A stretch of DNA of 64,000 bases from Anatilimnocola floriformis (GCF_024256385.1 NZ_JAMLFW010000001.1:6138001-6202000), one strand, 5' to 3'; shown: positions 26,939 through 36,246, numbered from the stretch's first letter. Numbers and translations: made by a program. The notes: generated from the sequence alone by a model not told the origin.

Positions 26939-28294
26939 ATGAATCGTCGCCGTTTTCTTTCTCAATCGCTCGCCGGTGCTTCGGCGGGCGTGGCGTTGTC
27001 GACTTTGCACGCGCGGGCGTTCGCGGCAGCGGGCGACAAGCCGAAGCGCGTCGCCCTGATCGGCAGCGGCTGGTATGGCAAGAGCGATTTGCTGCGGCTC
27101 GTGCAGGTCTCGCCGGTCGAAGTGGTTTCGCTGTGCGATGTCGACAAAAACATGGTTGCCGAGGCGGCCGAACTTGTCGCTACGCGGCAAGCTTCGAAGA
27201 AAAAGCCGCGGACCTACGGCGACTATCGCGAACTGCTCAAGGAGAAAGACGTCGACATCGTCCTCGTCGATACGCCCGACCATTGGCACGCGTTGCCAGC
27301 TATCGCCGCGATGGAAATGGGAGCCGATGTGTGGGTGCAAAAGCCGATCGGCGTTGATATCGCCGAAGGAAAGGCCATGCTCGATGCGGCGCGCAAGCAC
27401 AAGCGAGTGGTGCAGGTCGGCACGCAGCGCCGCAGCACGCCGCATCTCATTCAAGCCCGCGATCGGATCATCAAGGAAGGAAAGCTCGGCAAGATCGCAC
27501 TGGTCGAGATCTATTGCTACTACCACATGCGGGCCAAGGAGAATCCGCCCGACTCGACTCCGCCCGATTATCTCGATTACGAAATGTGGACCGGCCCCGC
27601 GCCGCTGAAACCATACAACTCGCTTGTTCATCCGCGTCGTTGGCGGGCCTTCAACGAGTACGGCAACGGCATCGTCGGCGACATGTGCGTGCACATGCTC
27701 GATATGGTGCGCTGGATGATGGACCTCGGTTGGCCGCAGCGGATCGAATCAAGCGGCGGCATTTTGGTCGACAAAAACAGCCGGGCCAACATTAGCGACA
27801 CGCAAACCGCGACGTTCGACTTCGGCGATCTGCCGATTGTCTGGACGCATCGCAGTTGGGGCGCCCCGCCCGATCCGCAATATCCTTGGGGCGCGACGTT
27901 CTACGGCGACAAGGGCACGCTCCGGGCCAGCGTGAACAGCTACGATTTCAAACCGATGGGAGGCGGTCAGGCAGAACACGTCGACGTAAAAATGGAGCTC
28001 GAAGAATTCCCCGAGGACAAAACCGAAAAGGATTTGGAGAAGCATGTCGCGCCGGCTATTCGCGGTCACATGAAGGATTTCCTGGCCTGCATCGAGAGTC
28101 GCAACAAACCGGTCGCCGACATCGAGCAAGGGCACATCAGCACGACGAGCTGCATCCTGGCCAACCTCTCGATGCAGCTCGGCCGCTCGCTCACGTGGGA
28201 TTCGGCGGCGCACAAGATCGTGAATGATGACGCGGCGAATAAGTTGCTCAAGCGGCCCTACCGAGCGCCGTGGAAGCATCCTGCCGATGCGTAG
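26939..28294 (+). CDS. Gfo/Idh/MocA-family oxidoreductase, Tat-exported
   Basis: The 451-residue protein opens with a twin-arginine signal (MNRRRFLSQSLAG, hydrophobic to about residue 30). A Rossmann NAD(P)-binding motif IGSGWYG follows at 41-47. The EKP-like motif appears as VQKPIG, and NGIVGDMCVHMLDMV matches the GGGxxxDxxxH active-site region of the family. Such exported sugar- or inositol-type dehydrogenases are greatly expanded in planctomycetes and usually lack known substrates; I cannot name one here. Length is normal for the Tat-exported subgroup. The next gene starts 9 nt after the stop, so co-transcription is likely. Confidence 0.9.
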   Translation: MNRRRFLSQSLAGASAGVALSTLHARAFAAAGDKPKRVALIGSGWYGKSDLLRLVQVSPVEVVSLCDVDKNMVAEAAELVATRQASKKKPRTYGDYRELLKEKDVDIVLVDTPDHWHALPAIAAMEMGADVWVQKPIGVDIAEGKAMLDAARKHKRVVQVGTQRRSTPHLIQARDRIIKEGKLGKIALVEIYCYYHMRAKENPPDSTPPDYLDYEMWTGPAPLKPYNSLVHPRRWRAFNEYGNGIVGDMCVHMLDMVRWMMDLGWPQRIESSGGILVDKNSRANISDTQTATFDFGDLPIVWTHRSWGAPPDPQYPWGATFYGDKGTLRASVNSYDFKPMGGGQAEHVDVKMELEEFPEDKTEKDLEKHVAPAIRGHMKDFLACIESRNKPVADIEQGHISTTSCILANLSMQLGRSLTWDSAAHKIVNDDAANKLLKRPYRAPWKHPADA

Positions 28295-28303
28295 TGGAAT
28301 CCG

Positions 28304-28897
28304 ATGACCGCGCCCAATCCCTTTGCCGATGAACCGTTGCCGACGAGTGGAGTGCGCATGCACTCGGCGGCCGATGCGTTGAACCCCTACGCCGCGCCCT
28401 CCGGCGCGGCCGAGTATCAGCTGCCGACCGATCCAGGCGTCGGCGTCTGGCGCGATGGCAAGGCCATCGTCGTGCATGTCGATGCGAAGTTTCCGCCGCG
28501 GTGCCTGAAAACCAATGATCCGAGCGAACTGGAGCACACCCAGAAGATCACCTGGTCTTACATGTTCGATTGGTGGCAGCGCAGAAACTATTTCAGCTAT
28601 GCGCTGGCGTCTTACCTCTGGAAACGCAACCGACTGATTCGGCAGATCGGCATCATTCTGATGGTGCTAGGTCTGCTACTGTTTATCGGTAGTTTCTTAC
28701 TGGCCAGAGTAGACGCCGACTACGGGACGGTGGCGTTTTTCATCTCGCTCGTGTCGTTCGTGATTGGCTGGAATACGGTTACGCGTTGGGGGAACTACCT
28801 CAAGTTCGTCAAGGCAAACAAATCGTATCTCTGGTTGAAGGGCGCTGGCCGCCCGTTCATCGAGTCGTTGCCGCAGTGGCCTGGTTTGAATCGCTAA
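28304..28897 (+). CDS. Hypothetical two-segment membrane protein
   Basis: A 197-residue protein I do not recognise. The N-terminal 100 residues are soluble, with NPFADE near the start and a NPYAAPSG stretch that recalls the NPY-type openings of planctomycete membrane proteins. Two hydrophobic segments lie at about residues 115-135 and 143-160, followed by a basic, aromatic cytosolic tail. It sits 9 nt after the oxidoreductase gene and 17 nt before the next gene, consistent with one transcript. No catalytic motif is visible. Confidence 0.75.
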   Translation: MTAPNPFADEPLPTSGVRMHSAADALNPYAAPSGAAEYQLPTDPGVGVWRDGKAIVVHVDAKFPPRCLKTNDPSELEHTQKITWSYMFDWWQRRNYFSYALASYLWKRNRLIRQIGIILMVLGLLLFIGSFLLARVDADYGTVAFFISLVSFVIGWNTVTRWGNYLKFVKANKSYLWLKGAGRPFIESLPQWPGLNR

Positions 28898-28914
28898 TTT
28901 GTAATTGCTGACGG

Positions 28915-29343
28915 ATGCTAACGATCCCCCTTTCGCTCGGCCTTATCGCCATCTCGATCTTGCTCGTGGTTGGACACATCCGCGCCTGGCGGACTGCCGA
29001 TCATGGCGGCCTGGCCGAAGCGGAACGCGAGTTTCAAGCGCGGCGATATCGGCGGCGGCTGCAATCGAGCGCAATGGTCGGCGTCATCGGCGTGCTGCTG
29101 CTGGGCGAGTTGTGGCTCGACAAGGTTTTTCAGGACGAGTTGCCGCGGCTGCTGTACTGGTCGGGCGTCGGGCTTTTGCTACTGTGGTTGATGCTGCTGG
29201 CCGCCAGCGATTGGTTGGCGTGGCGGCAGCATTTTCGCCGGCAGATCGATCGTCTGCAGACCGACCGCGATACGATTCGCGGCGAGCTCGAACGATTGCG
29301 GCGGGAACATCGCGAGCGCGCGACAAAAGACAATCCTCCGTAA
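28915..29343 (+). CDS. Small membrane protein with C-terminal coiled coil
   Basis: A 142-residue protein with three hydrophobic stretches (about 3-22, 52-68 and 80-98). A charged heptad-like helix follows (RRQIDRLQTDRDTIRGELER region), which predicts a short coiled coil on one face of the membrane. The ATG start lies 17 nt after the previous stop. No family is recognised; a scaffold or assembly role is only a guess. Confidence 0.7.
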   Translation: MLTIPLSLGLIAISILLVVGHIRAWRTADHGGLAEAEREFQARRYRRRLQSSAMVGVIGVLLLGELWLDKVFQDELPRLLYWSGVGLLLLWLMLLAASDWLAWRQHFRRQIDRLQTDRDTIRGELERLRREHRERATKDNPP

Positions 29344-29381
29344 GCGAGTCACTCCGTGCCTCGCAAACTCCACCTTCTCCC

Positions 29382-29387
29382 GAGGAG
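29382..29387 (+). promoter_or_regulatory. Shine-Dalgarno site fixing a GTG start
   Basis: GAGGAG lies 8 nt upstream of the GTG at 29396 and supports that codon as the start of the dehydrogenase gene. Confidence 0.7.
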
Positions 29388-29395
29388 AGCTGAGC

Positions 29396-30454
29396 GTGAC
29401 GACTTTGAAGATTGCCGCCTATCCTGGCGACGGCATTGGTCCCGAAGTGACGGCCGAAGCCATGCGAGTTCTCTCGGCGGCGGCTCGCCTCGAGCCCGAA
29501 CTGCATCTCGAATTCACCACGCTCCCCTGGGGCATCGAATATTGGAAACAGCACGGCCGCTGTGTGCCGGAAAATTTTCTCAGCATCGTGCGCCCCTTCG
29601 ATGCCATTCTGCTCGGTGCGGTCGGTTGGCCGGCGCTGTTGCCCGATCATGAAACTCTCTGGCCGCTCGTGCAGATCCGGCAAGCCTTTGACCAATACGC
29701 TTGCATGCGGCCGGCGAAACTTTATCGCGGTTTGAAAAGCGTGCTGGCCGGCAAAGGTCCCGCGGAGATTGATTTCGTCGTGCTCCGTGAAAACTCCGAA
29801 GGAGAATACGTCGATAACGGCGGCCGCCTGAAACGCGGCACGCCCGACGAGTTCGCTGTGCAAACTGCCGTGCACACGCGCAAGGGTGTCGAACGGATTC
29901 TGCGCTACGGCTTCGAAATGGCCCGCAAACGGCGAAAGAAATTGACGATGGTGACGAAGTCGAACGCCCAGCGGCATGCCTATGTGCTGTGGGACGACAT
30001 TCTCGCCGAACTGGCGCCGCAATATCCCGACATCGAGAGCGAGCGGCAGCATTGCGACGCCTGTGCGATGAACATGGTCCGCTGGCCGGAGAAGTTCGGC
30101 GTTGTCGTGGCTTCGAATCTCTTCGGCGACTTGCTGACCGACCTCGGCGGCGTGCTCGCTGGCGGCTTGGGTCTCGCGCCAAGTACCAACACCAACCCCG
30201 AACGCAATTTTCCTTCGATGTTCGAACCCGTGCACGGCAGCGCGCCCGACATCGCCGGCAAAGGCATCGCCAACCCGATCGCGGCGATCCTTAGCGGCGC
30301 TATGCTACTCGATCACCTCGATCACCCAGCCGCTGCTGCCCGCATTCGGACTGCTGTGGAAGAAACCCTGCTCAGTGGCGCAGCGACGCCCGACCTCGGC
30401 GGCAAATTGACGACCGAACAAATGGGCTCGGCGGTGCTCGCGAATGTCACCTAG
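29396..30454 (+). CDS. Tartrate/D-malate dehydrogenase-type beta-decarboxylating dehydrogenase
   Basis: The 352-residue protein belongs to the isopropylmalate/isocitrate dehydrogenase superfamily. It has PGDGIGPEV at 10-18, FGAVGWPAL-like [14 protein letters not shown] at 72-85 (the tartrate dehydrogenase signature rather than LeuB), catalytic Tyr138 in GEYVDNGG, Lys188 in TKSNA and metal ligands Asp221, Asp245 and Asp249 (GDLLTDLGG). The family oxidatively decarboxylates tartrate, D-malate or related 2-hydroxyacids with NAD+ and a divalent metal. The GTG start is supported by an upstream GAGGAG. LeuB itself is less likely given the GWPA and DQYACMRPA motifs. It ends the four-gene plus-strand group. 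Confidence 0.85.
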   Translation: MTTLKIAAYPGDGIGPEVTAEAMRVLSAAARLEPELHLEFTTLPWGIEYWKQHGRCVPENFLSIVRPFDAILLGAVGWPALLPDHETLWPLVQIRQAFDQYACMRPAKLYRGLKSVLAGKGPAEIDFVVLRENSEGEYVDNGGRLKRGTPDEFAVQTAVHTRKGVERILRYGFEMARKRRKKLTMVTKSNAQRHAYVLWDDILAELAPQYPDIESERQHCDACAMNMVRWPEKFGVVVASNLFGDLLTDLGGVLAGGLGLAPSTNTNPERNFPSMFEPVHGSAPDIAGKGIANPIAAILSGAMLLDHLDHPAAAARIRTAVEETLLSGAATPDLGGKLTTEQMGSAVLANVT

Positions 30455-30540
30455 GCCGCAGCCGCATTTGTCGTCGTTCGCTAACAGCCAGCCGCCAGGA
30501 ACTCGCTGAAGCCGGAACTTCGCGGGGCTCGTTCCTGCGC

Positions 30541-30584
30541 CCGCCGATGTGCGGCGGCGATTTGTCTTTCGCGGAGCGAAGGAC
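30541..30584. repeat. Paired hairpins between convergent genes
   Basis: CCGCC-GATGTG-CGGCGG (30541-30557) is followed by GTCTTTCGC-GGA-GCGAAGGAC (30564-30584), a 9-bp stem with one mismatch. They lie between the convergent dehydrogenase and purK genes, so they could end transcription from either side. The second has the look of a dispersed intergenic repeat. Confidence 0.5.
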
Positions 30585-30606
30585 GACGATGGGTCGCGCG
30601 AAAAAG

Positions 30607-31743
30607 TTAGGACTGCAGCGCTTCGCGGGCGGCGAGGGCGATGGCGGCGGCTTGTTGCGCGGTGTCGGCGAGGGCGGTGAAGTGGCCCATTTTGCGGCCG
30701 GCGCGGGGTTCGGCTTTGCCGTAGAGATGCAGGTTCAGATCGGGCTGCTTGAGGGCCAGATCCCAGCGCGGGGCGTTCGGTTGCCAAACGTCGCCGAGGA
30801 GGTTGACCATTGCGGCCGGTCGATGCTGGCGGACGGAGCCGAGGGGCAAGCCGCAGACCGCGCGGACTTGCTGTTCGAACTGGCAGCTGACGCAGGCGTC
30901 GATTGTGTAATGCCCGCTGTTGTGAGGCCGCGGCGCGAGTTCGTTCACCAACAGTTTGTCGTCGCGGGTGACGAAGAACTCGACGCACAGCACGCCGACG
31001 ACTTGCAGCTTTTCGAAGATGGTGCGGGCGATGTCGATGGCATCGCGCGAGACCTGGTCGCTGACCGGCGCGGGGCATATCGAAACATCGAGAATGTGAT
31101 TGCGATGGGTATTGTGCACGGGGCCGTACGCGACAAACTCGCCATCAAGGCCGCGGGCGCCGACGATCGAAACTTCGCAAGCAAAATCGACGTAGGCTTC
31201 GAGAATGCTCTCTTGGCCTGCAAAGGCCGGCCAGATGCGGGCGATGTCATCAGGCGATTGAATCTTGGCTTGGCCCTTGCCGTCGTAGCCCCAGTCGGCC
31301 GTTTTCAGCACCGCGGGACAGCCGGTTTTTTCGAGTGCTTCGCGCAGATCGGCTTCCGAGCGAACAGCGAAGTAGGGCGTGGTGCCGATGCCAATGCCGC
31401 GGAGAAAGTTCTTCTCGCGCAGACGGTTCTGCGTGACATGCAGCACATGGCCGCCCGGCCGAACCGGCGCGAATTTTTCCGCGGCCTGCGTGGTGGGTGA
31501 AGGGACGTTTTCAAATTCGAAGGTGACCACCGAAACGCCCTGCGCGAACTTCGCGATCGCATCGAGATCGTCATACGCCGCGCGAACTTCGACATCGGCG
31601 ACTTGCCCCGTCGGCGTGTCGTCGTCGGGCGAAAGGACGTGCACGCGATAGCCGAGTCGCCGGGCCGCGATCGTAAACATCCGCCCCAATTGGCCGCTCC
31701 CTAACACGCCGAGAGTGCTGCCGGGTTGGATGATTTGTGACAT
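30607..31743 (-). CDS. purK: N5-carboxyaminoimidazole ribonucleotide synthase PurK
   Basis: The 378-residue ATP-grasp protein of purine biosynthesis uses ATP and bicarbonate to carboxylate aminoimidazole ribonucleotide. The N-terminal pre-ATP-grasp domain has LGVLGSGQLGRMF at 10-22. The core includes LKTADWGYDGKGQ and the C-terminal metal/ATP site VNELAPRPHNSGHYT. Length is normal for the family. PurE, its usual partner, is not in the window; the gene on its 5' side is an unrelated minus-strand repeat protein. Confidence 0.95.
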   Translation of the reverse strand: MSQIIQPGSTLGVLGSGQLGRMFTIAARRLGYRVHVLSPDDDTPTGQVADVEVRAAYDDLDAIAKFAQGVSVVTFEFENVPSPTTQAAEKFAPVRPGGHVLHVTQNRLREKNFLRGIGIGTTPYFAVRSEADLREALEKTGCPAVLKTADWGYDGKGQAKIQSPDDIARIWPAFAGQESILEAYVDFACEVSIVGARGLDGEFVAYGPVHNTHRNHILDVSICPAPVSDQVSRDAIDIARTIFEKLQVVGVLCVEFFVTRDDKLLVNELAPRPHNSGHYTIDACVSCQFEQQVRAVCGLPLGSVRQHRPAAMVNLLGDVWQPNAPRWDLALKQPDLNLHLYGKAEPRAGRKMGHFTALADTAQQAAAIALAAREALQS

Positions 31744-31888
31744 GGATTGTGTGCGGGAAAAAGTGAACAGGAGGGTGCCTCAAGCGTAACATGACGAGCC
31801 AATGCCACAAGGAGGGAAACGGCCACACCCGCAGTAAGTGGAGCGGATGTAAAGTGCTGCGAGCGACGGAATTCCGCGTCCATTTCGC

Positions 31889-32665
31889 TTACTTCAGAGA
31901 AACCGTCACGCCGGTCAGCGCATCCCTGACGCTTTGTTGCGTATGGTCGACGCACAGCACGCGGAGCGACTTCGATTTGCTCAAACCGGCCAGGCCGGCG
32001 GCGGTCATTTCGCTTCCTTCCGCGTGCAACTCTTCCAGGGCGGTAAATGTGGCCAGCAGTGGCACGACCTCATCGGTGGCGTCGCTGTTGCATAGGTCGA
32101 GGGTCTTGAAGTTGGGTAACTGTTGCAGCGGCGCGAGCTTCGCAGAGGTTACGCCGCTGCTATGAATGCTGAGCAATTCCAACTGTTGCAATTTGCCGAA
32201 GGCTTCGAGCGAGGGGACCTCGCTGCAGTAGTGAAAATGGATCTGCTTCATCCGAGTGAACTTTGACAGGAGTTCAATGTCGGACGCCTCCAATTCTTCG
32301 CAACAAGCGGCGAAGTGATCGATCGATTGCAACTCCGCCGCTGCTGGCAGCACCTTTCGCCACTCGCGAGGAGGCGTGGCGTGGAAGTTCAAAATCAGCA
32401 CGCTGCCGACGTAATCGGGGCCGATCTTCGGCGCCAGCCAACGCTGGGCCGTGTACCAGGGAGACTCGCTGTAGCATTCGTAGTCGTAGCGAATACTGCC
32501 GCCGATTCTGGCAGCATCTATGAGAATCTGCTTTTGCCGCTGTGCCCGGGAATGGACCCGAGCCGCAAATCCAGAAACGGCGCCGCAGACCACCATGCCC
32601 ACGAGCAAGGTGCGGAGCGAAAAACGGAGAAAATTTCGACCCGGCCGGGCCGTTTCAGCAGGCAT
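31889..32665 (-). CDS. Membrane-anchored leucine-rich-repeat-like protein
   Basis: A 258-residue protein with an N-terminal hydrophobic anchor after FLRFSLRTLLVGMV, an opening common to many planctomycete LRR-like proteins. From about residue 120 on there are irregular leucine-rich repeats (ASDIELLSKFTRMKQIHFH, QQLELLSIHSSGVTSA, FKTLDLCNSDATDEVVPLL, LEELHAEGSEMTAAGLAGL). A binding function is typical of this fold; the ligand is unknown. The C-terminus (VRDALTGVTVSLK) ends just after the last repeat. Confidence 0.8.
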   Translation of the reverse strand: MPAETARPGRNFLRFSLRTLLVGMVVCGAVSGFAARVHSRAQRQKQILIDAARIGGSIRYDYECYSESPWYTAQRWLAPKIGPDYVGSVLILNFHATPPREWRKVLPAAAELQSIDHFAACCEELEASDIELLSKFTRMKQIHFHYCSEVPSLEAFGKLQQLELLSIHSSGVTSAKLAPLQQLPNFKTLDLCNSDATDEVVPLLATFTALEELHAEGSEMTAAGLAGLSKSKSLRVLCVDHTQQSVRDALTGVTVSLK

Positions 32666-32744
32666 GCCAATAAGACGGGCGAGCGGCCGGTTTCGTTGCG
32701 AAGGATTTTCGAGTTGTAATCCACCAGCCCGCAGGTGGCCGAAA

Positions 32745-33140
32745 TCACCGCTCGATTTTCATGACTTTCACACCATCGCCAGAGCCATGGATGCGGACTC
32801 CTTTGATCCACGCGGGGATCTCGCCTTTCCAGTCGTACTTGGCCGAGACCTTGCTGATGACCTGCGTCACGATGCCGTCCGGCTTAGTGGCGACGAAATT
32901 GAAATCCTGGATGCCATCGTCGGGCTGTTTGATGTATTCGACCCGGATGATTTGCGGGTCTTTGTAGCCGCCGGTCGGCACTTCGCCGGTGACCTCCATG
33001 GTGCCCGCTTTCAGGTCGAATTTCACGCTCTGGATTTTAGGAACGTTCACTTGTTCTTGAGCATCGGCGGTGGAGACAGCGATTGCGGCTGCGAGCAACA
33101 GGCCGCTGGCCACCTGGGAAATGCAACGTAGAGTACGCAT
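32745..33140 (-). CDS. Small secreted protein of unknown function
   Basis: A 131-residue protein with a clear Sec signal peptide (hydrophobic about residues 10-24, cleavage probably after STADA). The mature part is short, beta-rich and basic near its end (VKVMKIER). No domain is recognised. It lies 79 nt upstream of the leucine-rich-repeat-like gene on the same strand. Confidence 0.7.
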   Translation of the reverse strand: MRTLRCISQVASGLLLAAAIAVSTADAQEQVNVPKIQSVKFDLKAGTMEVTGEVPTGGYKDPQIIRVEYIKQPDDGIQDFNFVATKPDGIVTQVISKVSAKYDWKGEIPAWIKGVRIHGSGDGVKVMKIER

Positions 33141-33206
33141 GGAAATTTCCTTTTTGAGGCGTTTCGATGGCGACGAGGCGTTCCTATTTTACCGCAATCG
33201 ATTCGT

Positions 33207-34145
33207 TTAAACCGCGGCTGCGGCGGGCGTGGTCATCGAAAGCAAGCCTTCCTGCGCGGCTTGCGAAATCGCCACGACGGCGGGATGAGTCAGCTTGCGC
33301 TGCAGTGTGACGGCGTAGAAGTGGAGCTGCAGATTGTCGAGATGGCCGACGACTTCCACGTCGAACTGCCGTTGCACTTCGGGGAGGACAGCCGCGGGAA
33401 CGGGGAAAACGCCGGCGCCCCCAGCGCCGAAGACTTGCAACAGCGCGCTATCATTGAGCTCGGCAGTGATTCGCGGCGTGAGGCTGCTGTCGTCGAGCCA
33501 GCCGTCGAGCAGACGGCGGAGTTCGGTATTAGCGGCAGGTAGCAGCATCGGCGCTCCATCAAGCGAGTGTGGAAAACGCGGCTGTAGTTGCGCGGCGAGT
33601 TCGCGTGTCGCGCAGATTGCGATGCCACAACTACCCAGCGGATGGCTGTAAGTGCGGACTCGCTTGTTCGAAGGGACCGGCGTGTCGGAGAGAATCACGT
33701 CGTGCTGATGGCGCATCAGGTCGGCGACCAGATCGTCGAGCGGCGCTTCGTGACAAACGATTTGCAACGGCTGCGGAAACTGCAGTACGGGCTCTAGCAA
33801 GCGATAGGTCATGAGTTTCGGCATGACCATCGGCACGCCCACGTGCAGCCGCAGTGAGCGCTGCGAAGGAACGCCTCGCAGTGCGCCGAGCATTTCGCGT
33901 CCCACGGCGAACATATCGTCGGCGTATTCGAAGACTGTTTTGCCGACCTCGGTCATCTCAAGCTCACGGCCATCGCGATTGAACAGGTCGTGGCCGAGCG
34001 ACTTTTCCAACTTGCGAATCTGCGTGCTGATGGTCGGCTGCGTCAGGTGCAGGCGTTCGCCAGCCGCAGTGATTCCGCCGTGGCGAACGGCCATCCAGAA
34101 ATAGAACAGGTGGAGAAAGTTGAGGTCTTGCAGTTTTTCGGTCAT
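33207..34145 (-). CDS. LysR-family regulator, NhaR-like
   Basis: A 312-residue LysR protein. The N-terminal winged helix has LNFLHLFYFWMAVRHGGIT and LTQPTISTQIRKLEKSLG at about 8-55. The NFLHLFYFW opening and the GRELEMTEVGKTVFEYADD stretch match NhaR-type regulators more than generic LysR proteins. In enterobacteria NhaR activates nhaA in response to sodium. Here the divergent partner is a universal stress protein and a bestrophin-like channel, not an antiporter, so the effector may still be ionic (inference). The effector domain spans about 95-300. The Ala-rich end (TTPAAAAV) is unusual but short. Confidence 0.88.
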   Translation of the reverse strand: MTEKLQDLNFLHLFYFWMAVRHGGITAAGERLHLTQPTISTQIRKLEKSLGHDLFNRDGRELEMTEVGKTVFEYADDMFAVGREMLGALRGVPSQRSLRLHVGVPMVMPKLMTYRLLEPVLQFPQPLQIVCHEAPLDDLVADLMRHQHDVILSDTPVPSNKRVRTYSHPLGSCGIAICATRELAAQLQPRFPHSLDGAPMLLPAANTELRRLLDGWLDDSSLTPRITAELNDSALLQVFGAGGAGVFPVPAAVLPEVQRQFDVEVVGHLDNLQLHFYAVTLQRKLTHPAVVAISQAAQEGLLSMTTPAAAAV

Positions 34146-34282
34146 CGACGCGACTCATCATCACGAGGGAGGAAGGCAGGCGTGCGGTCGGCAATGCGAG
34201 CGACAGGGATTTCCCGCATTGAAATTTTCCATGGGTACCGCCCTAACAACGAACTTGCCGTTTGGTCGATACTTCCGTAAAG

Positions 34283-34296
34283 TTACAGAACTGTAA
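34283..34296. promoter_or_regulatory. Dyad operator candidate TTACAG-AA-CTGTAA
   Basis: A perfect 6-bp dyad in the gap between the divergent nhaR-like and usp genes. It contains a T-N11-A spacing (T34284 to A34296) typical of LysR-type binding boxes. Confidence 0.5.
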
Positions 34297-34318
34297 TGTT
34301 CGTTAGGATTCAGTCAAC

Positions 34319-34335
34319 TACGACAAATTGTCGTA
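34319..34335. promoter_or_regulatory. Dyad operator candidate TACGACAA-A-TTGTCGTA
   Basis: A perfect 8-bp inverted repeat around a single central A, 74 nt before the usp GTG. With the dyad at 34283-34296 it gives two candidate regulator sites in one 263-bp divergent gap. Confidence 0.55.
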
Positions 34336-34408
34336 AGGCTTTTGATAACCGCAGATTCGGTCGACGGCCGTCAAAATTGCTGGGGCCCGAAAGTAGGGAG
34401 CGTGCACT

Positions 34409-35233
34409 GTGCTGAACAGCCTGCTGCTGCATTTGGATGGCGCACAACCTGCGCAATCACTCATTGAGCTAGGGGTGCAGATCGCCACGGCTCAAGGGGC
34501 CCGGCTGCGCGGCTTGACGCTGCTCGACACTCGGGCCATTGGGGCTACCTCTACCTGCGAGTCGGCGCTCACCTGCTGCCGCGAGTTCCGTCGTTTGCAG
34601 GATGTGGCGGAGTCGCAAAGCCAGGTTCGTGCCCAGCTGTCGAGCGTGTGTGCCGCGGCGGAAGTGGATTTCGATATTCGCCGCGAAAAGGGTGATCCGC
34701 TCGAGATCTTGCCGCGCGAGGCGCAGTTTCACGACCTGACGATCACTGCCGTGCCTCGAGCGGCGGCGGTGAAAGATTACGAATCCGCGTTCAGCGGCCC
34801 CGAGGCGCTGAACTTACTGGGCTGCGGTGTGCGGCCGTTGCTCGTCCTCCGCACGCCACTGGAACCGGTACAGCGCGTGCTCCTGGCGAGCGACGGCGCG
34901 CCCGCGGCCATGTCGGCGATTCGGGACTTTTTGCGACACGATCTATTTCCGAACGCTGAGTTGCGGTTGCTCGCGATCGGCGAGACCGATGCGCGGGCGA
35001 AAGAGCTGCTGCGCGAGTTTGCCGATTACGTTCGGCAGCAGCGGAAGCATTTTGAGTGTGGTTGGCTCCGCGGCAGCTCACAGAACTCTCTGCTGAATTA
35101 CGCGACCAAATGGGAAGCCGATCTGGTGGTTACGGGCTATTGGCGGCAGAACGCTTTGCTGCGGCCGCTGTGGCCTCAGCCAGCCGAACAGATTTTGAGA
35201 AGCAGCGACATGGCCCTGTTTGCCAGTGGCTAA
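34409..35233 (+). CDS. Universal stress protein family, two-domain form
   Basis: A 274-residue protein with two tandem UspA-like halves. The first half includes HLDGAQPAQSLIELGVQIA and ends at a G-rich LLVL stretch. The second begins RVLLASDGAPAAMSAIRDFL and ends VVTGYWRQN. The canonical ATP-binding GxxGxxxxxxS pattern is poor in both halves, so ATP binding is uncertain. The GTG start fits the first beta-strand. The gene is divergent from the NhaR-like regulator and 50 nt upstream of the bestrophin-like gene, so those two are probably co-transcribed. Confidence 0.78.
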   Translation: MLNSLLLHLDGAQPAQSLIELGVQIATAQGARLRGLTLLDTRAIGATSTCESALTCCREFRRLQDVAESQSQVRAQLSSVCAAAEVDFDIRREKGDPLEILPREAQFHDLTITAVPRAAAVKDYESAFSGPEALNLLGCGVRPLLVLRTPLEPVQRVLLASDGAPAAMSAIRDFLRHDLFPNAELRLLAIGETDARAKELLREFADYVRQQRKHFECGWLRGSSQNSLLNYATKWEADLVVTGYWRQNALLRPLWPQPAEQILRSSDMALFASG

Positions 35234-35283
35234 GGCTTCGCTTCAACAACGAACACGCAACTCAATCGAGATCGAGTGATTTG

Positions 35284-36246
35284 ATGTATCGACAGGACTT
35301 TTGGTACGAAGTTTTTAAGTGGCACGGCTCCGTCTCACCCTACATTGCGGTGCGGGTCCTGATTTTCTGCGGCATTAGCGTGGCAGTGCATGCCGTGGTG
35401 GAATACACGGGCGTGCAAACAGGACTCGGTGTCGCGCCGTATGAAATCGTGGGTGTGGTGCTCGCGCTGATCCTCGTGACGCGCACCAATGCGGGTTACG
35501 ACCGCTGGTACGAAGCCCGCAAGTTATGGGGCGGCATGGTGAATCAATGCCGCAATCTGGCCACGATCGGCGCGGTCTATGGTCCGCAGAATCGCGATTG
35601 GCAGGCGGAATTTGCTCGGTGGGTCGCGGTCTTTCCGCATGCGTGCATGCGAAGCCTGCGTGGAGACACTGACTGGCGAGACGTAGAGCGGCTGCTCAGT
35701 CCCGAGCAGACCGCCCAACTCGCCGCCGCGCCGCACTCGCCCACCTATGTCGCCAATCGAATCGCTCAGCTGCTGCACGAAGCCATGCGATCTGGACAAT
35801 TTGATCGCTTTGCCTTCATTCAAGCCGAACACGAACGCTCAAGCCTGATCGATCACATCGGCGGCTGCGAACGGATCATGAAAACGCCGCTGGCCCGCGT
35901 CTTCTCGATCAAGATCCGCCACTTCCTCTTCGTGTATCTCATCGCTCTGCCGATTGCCATCGTCGACAAGACGGGCGTCATGACGCCGATCATCGTGCTG
36001 TTGGTCGCCTATCCGCTCCTCTCGCTCGATCAGATCGGCATGGAGCTGCAGAATCCGTTCTCGGTCGATAGCCTCAGCCATCTGCCGCTCGCCGACATCA
36101 CGGCGACCATCGAACGGAACATCTTCGATCAGCAGAAGTATCTGCAGGCATCTGGCCCGCTTGACATCCCGGCCGCCAACCGGCCGCAGCCAGCCCATGT
36201 GGTTCTCAGCCACGACACGGCGATTCTCAACAGCACTGCCAACTAG
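35284..36246 (+). CDS. Bestrophin-like anion channel family protein
   Basis: A 320-residue integral membrane protein of the bestrophin/RFP-TM family. The hallmark is LALILVTRTNAGYDRWYEARKLWG near residues 60-83, followed by an amphipathic central region. A C-terminal membrane pair follows (FLFVYLIALPIAIVDKTG, then MTPIIVLLVAYPLLSLDQIG) and then the ELQNPFS motif. Family members form pentameric chloride or other ion channels. The start is ATG 35284; the frame is open further upstream but overlaps the usp gene. The position beside a stress protein and NhaR-like regulator suggests ion or osmotic stress (inference). Confidence 0.9.
   Translation: MYRQDFWYEVFKWHGSVSPYIAVRVLIFCGISVAVHAVVEYTGVQTGLGVAPYEIVGVVLALILVTRTNAGYDRWYEARKLWGGMVNQCRNLATIGAVYGPQNRDWQAEFARWVAVFPHACMRSLRGDTDWRDVERLLSPEQTAQLAAAPHSPTYVANRIAQLLHEAMRSGQFDRFAFIQAEHERSSLIDHIGGCERIMKTPLARVFSIKIRHFLFVYLIALPIAIVDKTGVMTPIIVLLVAYPLLSLDQIGMELQNPFSVDSLSHLPLADITATIERNIFDQQKYLQASGPLDIPAANRPQPAHVVLSHDTAILNSTAN

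Noticed and set aside
29084-30235. 383-codon minus-strand frame over the tartrate dehydrogenase-type gene
   Set aside because: The plus-strand frame has clear catalytic motifs; the antisense product has no recognisable domain.
30547-31500. 317-codon plus-strand frame over purK
   Set aside because: It is antisense to a confident PurK gene and matches only its reverse codons.
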